DNA of 22,153 nucleotides from contig OMIW01000201.1 in assembly GCA_900299205.1 (NCBI GenBank), positions 1-22,153 on the forward strand, written 5' to 3'. Within the stretch, counting starts at the first letter, position 1. Each line of letters opens with the position of its first letter. This DNA comes from Pseudomonadota bacterium (GTDB taxonomy: Bacteria > Bdellovibrionota_C > UBA2361 > OMIW01). The position numbers and the translations under genes were made by a program. Below the pieces are notes generated by a model. That model saw only the letters and a program-made list of their open reading frames with translations, was not told the DNA's origin and ran no database searches. Below are positions 8,222 to 14,365 of the stretch, piece by piece.

Positions 8222-8259
8222 TAGGCGGACCCGCGATATTGTTTAAGGTGTTAGGCGGA
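8222..8259 (+). promoter_or_regulatory. Repeated TAGGCGGA element in the rpsF leader
   Basis: TAGGCGGA occurs at 8222-8229 and again at 8252-8259, exactly 30 bases apart, about three helical turns; each copy is followed shortly by a GATAT sequence. The first copy is inside a possible hairpin (CGGGT 8213-8217 with ACCCG 8229-8233). Bacterial rpsF leaders often carry autoregulatory structures bound by S6:S18, but I could not match this to that motif. Confidence 0.3.
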
Positions 8260-8297
8260 TATTTGATATCTGGTTAATTGAGCGACAGGGGTAACAA

Positions 8298-8672
8298 ATG
8301 AATAAGTACGAAGCGGTGGTAGTATTTCCAGGAGCATTGGGCGATGATGTCATCAAGGACGAGTCGGCGCGCATCCAGTCGCTTATAACCTCCCGAGGAG
8401 GAACCACGACATCGGTGACGAGTTGGGGAAAGAAAGATATTGCCTACTCAGTCAAGGGCAGCAAGTCGGGGACCTATACCGTGTTTTCATTTGACCTGCC
8501 TGTAGCCGAACAGCTCACGCAGATCGTCCTGTCTCTTCGGTTAATGGAGCGGGTGGCAAAATTTCAGATTCACAAGTTGAGTGAGCGGGTCCGAAAATTC
8601 CAGGGAAATCCAAAACGCCACTCTGGGTCGCTGACTGATGATGGCGATGATGATTTTTCAGACGACGAGTAG
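8298..8672 (+). CDS. rpsF: 30S ribosomal protein bS6
   Basis: Part of the small-subunit platform, where it binds 16S rRNA together with bS18. The 124-aa product begins MNKYEAVVVF and carries the ferredoxin-like S6 fold (about 1-95), including WGKKDIAYSVKG and the LRLMERVAKF strand-helix region. A short acidic tail (DDGDDDFSDDE) follows; such tails are common in bS6 and are glutamylated in E. coli, though the tail sequence here is Asp-rich. ATG start with AGGGG eight bases upstream. Unusually, rpsR does not follow: rplI comes next after a 161-base spacer. Confidence 0.96.
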   Translation: MNKYEAVVVFPGALGDDVIKDESARIQSLITSRGGTTTSVTSWGKKDIAYSVKGSKSGTYTVFSFDLPVAEQLTQIVLSLRLMERVAKFQIHKLSERVRKFQGNPKRHSGSLTDDGDDDFSDDE

Positions 8673-8728
8673 GAGCAATTGGAGCAGTCCCCCTAGCGAC
8701 TCTGGGCTGAAAGGGGAAATAGGCAAGA

Positions 8729-8764
8729 TTCTCAGCGAACCTAGTAGATAGGTAGTGCCGAGAA
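8729..8764 (+). promoter_or_regulatory. Extended imperfect hairpin in the rpsF-rplI spacer
   Basis: TTCTC pairs with GAGAA, then after one mismatch GCG pairs with TGC (one G-U), and after a small internal loop ACCTA pairs with TAGGT around the loop GTAGA. That is 13 pairs in 36 bases. No U-run follows, so it is unlikely to be a simple terminator. It lies where rpsR would normally be and 70 bases before the rplI start, and could control rplI translation or mRNA processing. Confidence 0.45.
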
Positions 8765-8833
8765 GCGATTTAAACTTAGGCGGGGTTGGCGCGAGAGCGA
8801 AGTAATCCACCACCGATCAGTAAGGAGTACATC

Positions 8834-9361
8834 ATGCAGGTAATACTCTCAGAAGATTATCCCTCCCTCGGGTATGTAGGGGACACGGTAACGGTAAAGC
8901 GCGGCTTCGCCCGGAATTTTCTCATCCCTCGGGGGATAGCGGTAGAGATCGCGTCCTCCAGTGCTCGGGTGCTTGCACACCGCATGGCTCACATTCATGC
9001 AATCAAGGCGCGGAAGCGAGCAGAGGCTGAAAAATTTGGCGGCAATATCGCTGGGATAGTTCTTGAGTTCTCGCTTAAGTTTGGAGAGTCGGGGAAGAGT
9101 TTCGGCTCCATCACCGCTCGCGATATTGAGGAGGCTTTGTCGGCTCGTGGCTTTTCAGTCGATCGTCGGCAGATCAAATTGAGTGAACCAATCCGCATGG
9201 CTGGTGATTATCGAATTCAGGTAAAGCTCCATTCTGAAATAGCTGTGCCGATAACCATTTCCGTCATCTCGGATGCAGCTGCGAAGGCGCTTTCCAAGAA
9301 GAGAGAGGAAGAGCTTGCTGAGGCTGCTCGGGGTCAGTTAGAAGCATCATCTGATGATTGA
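8834..9361 (+). CDS. rplI: 50S ribosomal protein bL9
   Basis: Binds 23S rRNA near the L1 stalk and extends across the ribosome surface, helping frame maintenance. I place the start at ATG 8834, which has a near-perfect AAGGAG six bases upstream and yields the canonical N-terminus MQVILSEDYPSLG. A longer in-frame reading from TTG 8786 adds 16 residues not found in the family. The 175-aa product has the N-terminal L9 domain with the signature region GDTVTVKRGFARNFLIPRG (about 16-34), a long connecting helix (about 42-75) and the C-terminal RNA-binding domain (about 77-150). An acidic/Ala-rich tail follows, slightly longer than usual. Confidence 0.95.
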   Translation: MQVILSEDYPSLGYVGDTVTVKRGFARNFLIPRGIAVEIASSSARVLAHRMAHIHAIKARKRAEAEKFGGNIAGIVLEFSLKFGESGKSFGSITARDIEEALSARGFSVDRRQIKLSEPIRMAGDYRIQVKLHSEIAVPITISVISDAAAKALSKKREEELAEAARGQLEASSDD

Positions 9362-9389
9362 TCAACCTTTCAGCTGAGCTCGGAGGCGC

Positions 9390-10211
9390 TTGAAATATCG
9401 GGTTGTAGCACTTTTGTTATGGGGTGTGCTTTGGCCCGGGTGCACCAGCTCGAAAACTGACGGAATAAATCAGGCACAAAGGGCCAAGGTTCCGGTCGTG
9501 GTGGCGGTGAGTGGAAGTGCTCATCGCTGGACGGTGCCCTCGAGTGATCATCGTAACCCCACTCCCTCTGAAGACTTTCTGTTCTTCGTGTGGGTGAAGC
9601 TCTCCCGAATGCCCGCCGATTCTGTCAGGGCAATCGCGGCAATGAAGTTTGACGAGGCCTCTCCGGATCGTCAGGGGTTTGCCATAGCCCTCTCTCAGTC
9701 AGGCGGAGGTGTTCGACCGGAAGTGTATTGGAAGGATGCTTTGCCCAGGGGAGGGTGGTATCCCTTTCCGGAGCTAGTGGTATCACCACATCGCTGGACA
9801 CTCCTCGCTCTTAGCTATCGTTCTGCAAAATTTTTGGGGCTTCACTCTCTCGTTCGTAACGTCGGTGGGGGGCGAAAGGTGAGCGAACTTGGTGGGCATC
9901 TCGTGTCCGGCCCCCCCCCTCAATCCACAAAGCCGATAATTTTAGGCTCAGTGACCTCGACATCCTCATTTCGGGGCAAGGTGGGTCCCATGGGAATTAT
10001 CTCGGGGAGCGGGCTGGCAGAAAATATTTCCGATATTTTGGCGGCAATCGATCAGAATCCGGGGCTCGCTCCTTCCATACCTGACGGCCTTAGGCTTGAT
10101 ATGTTCATCAGCGGAAATCAGCATGAGGGGTCGATTGGTGCGAAGGGAATCGCACTTGGACCGGACCAAGGAGCACCGCTTTTTTCTCCCATACCGACTT
10201 ACACAAGATGA
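9390..10211 (+). CDS. Probable lipoprotein with a LamG/concanavalin-like domain
   Basis: The 273-aa product starts at TTG 9390 (GGAGG four bases upstream). It begins with a positively charged, then hydrophobic stretch ending at Cys21 (LWPGCTSS), a signal peptide with an atypical lipobox. Residues about 40-220 alternate beta-strand-like segments: a FFVWVKL strand, a MKFDEASP segment, a WTLLALSYRS strand and an IILGSVTS...FRGKVGPMGI turn. This arrangement resembles the LamG-like jelly-roll domain used for carbohydrate or protein binding, and I infer an envelope location. No catalytic residues are evident. Its last bases overlap the ispH start (ATGA), implying translational coupling, though the functional link to IspH is obscure. 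The family assignment is by fold impression only. Confidence 0.6.
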   Translation: MKYRVVALLLWGVLWPGCTSSKTDGINQAQRAKVPVVVAVSGSAHRWTVPSSDHRNPTPSEDFLFFVWVKLSRMPADSVRAIAAMKFDEASPDRQGFAIALSQSGGGVRPEVYWKDALPRGGWYPFPELVVSPHRWTLLALSYRSAKFLGLHSLVRNVGGGRKVSELGGHLVSGPPPQSTKPIILGSVTSTSSFRGKVGPMGIISGSGLAENISDILAAIDQNPGLAPSIPDGLRLDMFISGNQHEGSIGAKGIALGPDQGAPLFSPIPTYTR

Positions 10212-11452
10212 AGATACCTCGCTCCCAAGAACAGAAGTATTTTTCTGATGTGGTAACGTCTATTCGGCGCCGTCGCACAGAGGACGATCCGCGAAAACGC
10301 GATCTATCTCCAACAAGGATTGAGCGACCGGGAGTTTCTTTTCTCCTCGCAAGACATTTTGGCTTCTGTTTTGGGGTCGATAATGCAGTCGAGGTCGCTT
10401 ACCGCGCTCTCGCTGAGAATCCGAACAAACGGATATTTCTCGTGAGCGAGATGATCCATAATCCCTCGGTTAATGCGGATCTTGTCGGTAGAGGTATCCA
10501 ATTTTTACGTACCAGCGATGGTAAGGAGATAGTGCCCACGTCGCAGCTACAAAAAGGAGATGTTGTAATCGTCCCCGCCTTTGGTGCTCCCCTGGCTGTT
10601 ATGGAAGAGCTTTCCTCGGCAGGGATCGAGGTCACAGCGTATGACGCCACCTGTCCGTTCGTTGAGAAGGTGTGGCGACGAGCGGCTCAGTTGGGTAAAG
10701 ATGGCTACTCCCTGGTTGTTCATGGGAAGGGATACCACGAGGAGACGCGGGCAACATTTTCCCGGGTTCAGCAGTGTGCGCCGGGAGGTGTCGTCGTAAA
10801 AACTCTTGAAGAGGTAGATAGGCTTTGTCTCTACATTAAGGGCGAGGGGTCGCGGGAGGGATTTTATCGTGAATTTGAGGACAAGATAACTCCAGAGTTC
10901 GATCCAGAAGTACACCTCCGACGGCTTGGGGTGATCAACCAGACAACGATGCTTGCCGAAGAAACGAAAGAGGTTGGTCGGCGTGTCCGATTGGCTCTTA
11001 TCGAGAGGTTCGGAGCTGATTCGATTCAGGAGCATTTCGCAGATACTCGAGATACGCTCTGCTACGCGACATCAGAGAATCAATCGGCGGCGCGGGCCTT
11101 GCTCTCTGATTCGATCAGCAGTGCGAGCGACCTTGCGATTGTCGTAGGGGGATTTAACTCCTCGAACACCGCTAATCTGGCGACCCTACTTCGTAAGAAG
11201 TTCGACACCTACCATATCAGAGGGGCGCAGGATATAGGGCAAGATGGAGTGGTCTCTCACCTTGCACCTCATGCTCAGGTTGTTCAGACGGCTGATTGGC
11301 TTCCCTCAAGTCGTCCCGTTCGAATCGCTTTAACCGCTGGGGCTAGTACGCCCGATGCGGAAATCGAGGGGGTCATGTGTCGCATCGAGGAATTGCTGCG
11401 ACAAGAGACAAGTGGGACAAGAGACAATGTAGACGTACATCGAGGAAATTGA
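10208..11452 (+). CDS. ispH: 4-hydroxy-3-methylbut-2-enyl diphosphate reductase, plant/cyanobacterial-type
   Basis: Last step of the MEP isoprenoid pathway: reductive dehydroxylation of HMBPP to IPP and DMAPP on an iron-sulfur cluster, in the cytoplasm. The three cluster ligands are Cys54 (FGFCFGVDNAV), Cys149 (DATCPFVEKVW) and Cys285 (DTLCYATSENQ). Other landmarks are EMIHNPSVN (71-79), HGKGYHEET (172-180, active-site His/Glu region), INQTTML (243-249) and GGFNSSNT (314-321). The 414-aa length, the insertion around 200-240 and the HNPSVN/NQTTML wording match the longer plant and cyanobacterial branch and not the 316-aa E. coli type. A charged N-terminal extension of about 43 residues precedes the domain; it is Arg-rich and probably disordered. 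The ATG overlaps the stop of the preceding lipoprotein gene by four bases. Confidence 0.95.
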   Translation: MKIPRSQEQKYFSDVVTSIRRRRTEDDPRKRDLSPTRIERPGVSFLLARHFGFCFGVDNAVEVAYRALAENPNKRIFLVSEMIHNPSVNADLVGRGIQFLRTSDGKEIVPTSQLQKGDVVIVPAFGAPLAVMEELSSAGIEVTAYDATCPFVEKVWRRAAQLGKDGYSLVVHGKGYHEETRATFSRVQQCAPGGVVVKTLEEVDRLCLYIKGEGSREGFYREFEDKITPEFDPEVHLRRLGVINQTTMLAEETKEVGRRVRLALIERFGADSIQEHFADTRDTLCYATSENQSAARALLSDSISSASDLAIVVGGFNSSNTANLATLLRKKFDTYHIRGAQDIGQDGVVSHLAPHAQVVQTADWLPSSRPVRIALTAGASTPDAEIEGVMCRIEELLRQETSGTRDNVDVHRGN

Positions 11453-11456
11453 CGCT

Positions 11457-12446
11457 ATGAATAATACCCGTCCATATCGTTTATGCGGTTTTGGTAATGC
11501 AATCGTGGATATCTTTGTTCGGGCGCAGGACGAGCATCTGTCAACGCTTTCGCTCGAGAAGGGGTCGATGAGGCTTGTCGATCAAAGTGAGCAGGCCGGA
11601 CTTATCGAGCGATTAGGGGGACAGATTGAGACTAAAGTGAGTGGGGGCAGTGTTGCCAATTCGGTGGCGGCATTTGCACAGCTTGGGGGTTCTGCTGCCC
11701 TCATGGCAGTGCTCGGAGACGACGACTGGGGACGGTTCTATGTTGATGAATGTGGCTCGATGGGGGTCTCTTTCGTTGGTGCTCGCATCGGTGCTGGAAC
11801 AACGGGTACCTGTCTTTCTATGGTAACCCCTGACGCGGAACGAACCATGCGCACCTGTCTCGCAGCTTCAGCTCTTCTAAGCCCGGAGCATGTTCGGGAG
11901 GAGGTTCTTTCCGACTCCGAGTGGATTTTCGTTGAGGGATATCCCTTTGCCAACCCCGAATTCGGACGTCCCGCAACACTTGCAGCGGTGAAAGCAGGAA
12001 AACGCCTCGGGACAAAGGTGGCGCTCACATGCTCGGATGCCTGGGTCATCGAGAGCTGTCGGGAGCCTTTATTGGAGGCGATTGAATCCGTTGACTTTCT
12101 TTTTGCCAATGAAATCGAGGCGATGACTCTCACCGGTGTGTCTGATTGTGAGGAGGCATTCAATCGGTTGTGCCGGATGGTCCCGGGCGTGGCTTTAACT
12201 CGCGGCGCTCAGGGGGCTTGGGTGTGGTACAATAAAGAGGAGGTTCGGGTCCCATCTCCTGAGGTCGTGGCGGTTGATGCAACCGGAGCTGGGGATATGT
12301 TTGCCGGGGCATTGCTTTACGGGATTACTCACGGGCTGTCACTCGAAAATGCGGCGCTTCGTGCGTGTTCCATGGCTTCCCGGGTCATAACCCAGATGGG
12401 GGCGAGGTTCTCGGGGGGCGCGCGCCAACATTGGGACCTCTTGTGA
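11457..12446 (+). CDS. PfkB-family carbohydrate/nucleoside kinase, adenosine-kinase type
   Basis: Phosphorylates a sugar or ribonucleoside with ATP; similarity of overall pattern favours adenosine kinase (purine salvage), but substrate cannot be fixed from sequence. The 329-aa protein has the ribokinase fold. The N-terminal CGFGNAIVDIF (10-20) and the substrate-side GGSVANS (63-69) are present, followed by FLFANEIEA (214-222). The C-terminal PfkB signature DATGAGDMFAGALLYG (274-289) contains the catalytic base Asp280 and anion hole. It starts four bases after the ispH stop; GAGGAA inside the end of ispH serves as ribosome-binding site, so the two are co-transcribed. Alternatives are fructokinase or inosine-guanosine kinase. 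Confidence 0.88.
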   Translation: MNNTRPYRLCGFGNAIVDIFVRAQDEHLSTLSLEKGSMRLVDQSEQAGLIERLGGQIETKVSGGSVANSVAAFAQLGGSAALMAVLGDDDWGRFYVDECGSMGVSFVGARIGAGTTGTCLSMVTPDAERTMRTCLAASALLSPEHVREEVLSDSEWIFVEGYPFANPEFGRPATLAAVKAGKRLGTKVALTCSDAWVIESCREPLLEAIESVDFLFANEIEAMTLTGVSDCEEAFNRLCRMVPGVALTRGAQGAWVWYNKEEVRVPSPEVVAVDATGAGDMFAGALLYGITHGLSLENAALRACSMASRVITQMGARFSGGARQHWDLL

Positions 12447-12551
12447 GGGCAGGGCCTTTTGGGGCGATGTTCAATCGGATGTGATAAGGCGAGAGTTAGT
12501 GAAGCCATCGTTTTTGGACGGAATGGTTCGTATAGTCTCGTGACCGTTCGG

Positions 12552-12594
12552 CTGACTTCCGACCCGTGCCAGTTGCTGCCGTCAGGTGTTTTTT
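12552..12594 (+). terminator. Weak stem-loop plus T6 tract before the next gene
   Basis: CTGAC (12552-12556) pairs with GTCAG (12581-12585), with weaker inner pairing, followed closely by a T6 run (12589-12594). It sits 13 bases before the next start codon, so it could be a terminator for the pfkB transcript or an attenuator. The stem is short and the call is tentative. Confidence 0.25.
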
Positions 12595-12606
12595 GAGTAA
12601 GGTGTC

Positions 12607-13911
12607 GTGTCGATTCAGGGACTTTTCAAGGGTACGCCAAATAATCCACGCGGGATGATGGTGATTGTTGGTGCCATCCTCGCGGTGGTGGCGCTATGGT
12701 ATTCGCCGGAAATTGTATCGACCTTCGCTTCGAAAGGTAAAAGCGGTGATGCACCTCCTCCAAAGTCTCAGGAAGTAGCAGCACGTCAGCTTGCTGACAG
12801 GGTGGTTAAGAGAAAGAGCGGAGACCCTTTCGATTCGGTGATTGGAAAATTTGAAGCTGGTGAGTACGACAAAATTACAGCCGCGGGAGTCGAGGCGGGT
12901 GTCGTGCCGAATCTGGGTGACTCGGAGCCTCAAGGGTTTCTCTCGAGGCTCTTTGCTCCGCTTCGACCCAAGAACAAGGGTCTTAAAGCACTTCGTGGGG
13001 ATAAGCCGGCTCAGAGAAAGGTGCTCCTGAGAGCGCTCAAAAGCGGAAATCCAACGTGGGAGGTACTTCAGCTTCCCGTTGTTCTCTCGACGATCCAACG
13101 AGCATCGGCGGAGAGTGAATCTCTTTTTAAAATGCTACCCCCTCAGAACGTTGACTCGAGGCTTGCGGTTCGGAATTTTATCGCAGGTTTGGAGTATTTT
13201 CAGGGCAAGGAGATCCGCTCCCTTTCACCACGCGAAGGTCTTCAGTTCCTTCAACGAATTGATCGCGATGTGACAGATTCGCTTGTGCGTGAAAAAGTAG
13301 GCAGGGATATATTTAACGTGTGGCGTAACGTGTCGCTAGAGACGTTGCTGGCCGACAGCGGTTCTTTTGAATATAGGGAGAACCTTGCACCGCCTTTCGT
13401 TGCGGACCTCATTGTAACTTCAGTAAATCTATCGGAAGAGGACCGGAAAAAAAACCGTTCCCTGCGAAGAAAACCGAGGTGGAAGGTCATGGTGAGTGGT
13501 TTTGTTGAGTCGAAAGCGGCGACTCAGGTGGAGCTACTCGGACCAGGCGGCCTGAAAAAAAAGGCGTCTCTACCGGGCAGTAGAGAGAACGAGGGGAGGT
13601 GGCGACCTTTCAATTTTACAACAACCGAATCTCCTTACGGGCAGTTTATTATCAGAGTCTCTGACGACAAAGGGGCCTTCCTCGAGAAGTTTTATCATTT
13701 CATCAGAATAGGCCAGAGATTCCGTAATCCGCGGGGTGGGACTTACCAGTTACCGACCGTAAATACCACGGAACGAGACCGACCAATCGATAAGGCGCTC
13801 GATAGATTGTTCCTTGTGAGAGGCCCTCGCGTTGGAGGTCCAGGTATGGAATCCGCACAGCAGCCATCTATGGGGAATTACGACGCGCCGCCCGACTCAG
13901 TTCCCTTTTAG
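12607..13911 (+). CDS. Unidentified protein with one N-terminal membrane anchor
   Basis: I do not recognise this family. The 434-aa product starts at GTG 12607 with TAAGGTG just upstream. A single hydrophobic segment (about 17-33) without a cleavage site suggests an inner-membrane anchor with the bulk in the periplasm. Residues 40-100 are polar, basic and low in predicted structure. Residues 110-255 look mainly helical. Residues about 265-375 look beta-rich, with short alternating hydrophobic strands (WKVMVSGFVE, TQVELLGPGG, GQFIIRVSDD), like an Ig-like or beta-sandwich domain. The tail is Pro/Gly-rich. It is separated from pfkB by 160 bases and lies before the glycosyltransferase cluster, so a role in envelope assembly or surface-polymer export is possible but not shown. 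Confidence 0.75.
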   Translation: MSIQGLFKGTPNNPRGMMVIVGAILAVVALWYSPEIVSTFASKGKSGDAPPPKSQEVAARQLADRVVKRKSGDPFDSVIGKFEAGEYDKITAAGVEAGVVPNLGDSEPQGFLSRLFAPLRPKNKGLKALRGDKPAQRKVLLRALKSGNPTWEVLQLPVVLSTIQRASAESESLFKMLPPQNVDSRLAVRNFIAGLEYFQGKEIRSLSPREGLQFLQRIDRDVTDSLVREKVGRDIFNVWRNVSLETLLADSGSFEYRENLAPPFVADLIVTSVNLSEEDRKKNRSLRRKPRWKVMVSGFVESKAATQVELLGPGGLKKKASLPGSRENEGRWRPFNFTTTESPYGQFIIRVSDDKGAFLEKFYHFIRIGQRFRNPRGGTYQLPTVNTTERDRPIDKALDRLFLVRGPRVGGPGMESAQQPSMGNYDAPPDSVPF

Positions 13912-13947
13912 GGATGTACCCTAGGAAACGCGAGACTTTCTGGTGAT

Positions 13948-14268
13948 TTGGATGGTCGCCAGCCATGTCCTTGCTCTGGACGCAGACCTATCCTCGTGAT
14001 CAATCCAGCGTTTTGTCGCAGCGCTTGCGAAATAGAGGTTGATTTTCAAGGCGATTCTTTCAACAGCCAATGGTTGAACAATCTGACTGAACATTCAGAG
14101 CCTCTCTTATTAAGGTTCTCCACTCGACTGAAGCATAATCAGCACTTTTCACTAAAGTTTTACGAATCCGTGAACCTCCACGACCTCGTTCCGCGTCATA
14201 CTGAGGGACACATACTGGGGTTTTGCGGAGCGGCTGCCGTGCGCTTGGGGATGCTTGGGATTCTTTAA
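13948..14268 (+). CDS. Doubtful small ORF in a 418-base gap
   Basis: A TTG-initiated frame of 106 codons (CPCSG motif near the N-terminus, no signal peptide or membrane segment). There is no good ribosome-binding site, codon use looks less ordered than in the neighbours, and I recognise no domain. It may be a degraded gene or chance. Otherwise the 13912-14329 interval shows nothing convincing apart from a small hairpin near its end. Confidence 0.2.
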   Translation: MDGRQPCPCSGRRPILVINPAFCRSACEIEVDFQGDSFNSQWLNNLTEHSEPLLLRFSTRLKHNQHFSLKFYESVNLHDLVPRHTEGHILGFCGAAAVRLGMLGIL

Positions 14269-14308
14269 GCGATGTCGAGGGCGACGCTTAAAGGTGCAGA
14301 GAGAGCAC

Positions 14309-14326
14309 GGGCTTTAAAGAGCCCTT
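14309..14326 (+). terminator. Small GC hairpin upstream of the glycosyltransferase cluster
   Basis: GGGCT (14309-14313) pairs with AGCCC (14320-14324) followed by only two T. It also sits directly before a poorly supported ATG at 14330, one reason to prefer the later start of the next gene. Confidence 0.3.
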
Positions 14327-14365
14327 CCAATGACCAATCTGTTTCACTACACGGGGTGGGAAGTC

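Noticed and set aside
8786-8833. Upstream TTG start for rplI or a remnant of rpsR
   Set aside because: The ATG at 8834 has an ideal ribosome-binding site and gives the canonical bL9 N-terminus; the added 16 residues show no S18 similarity.
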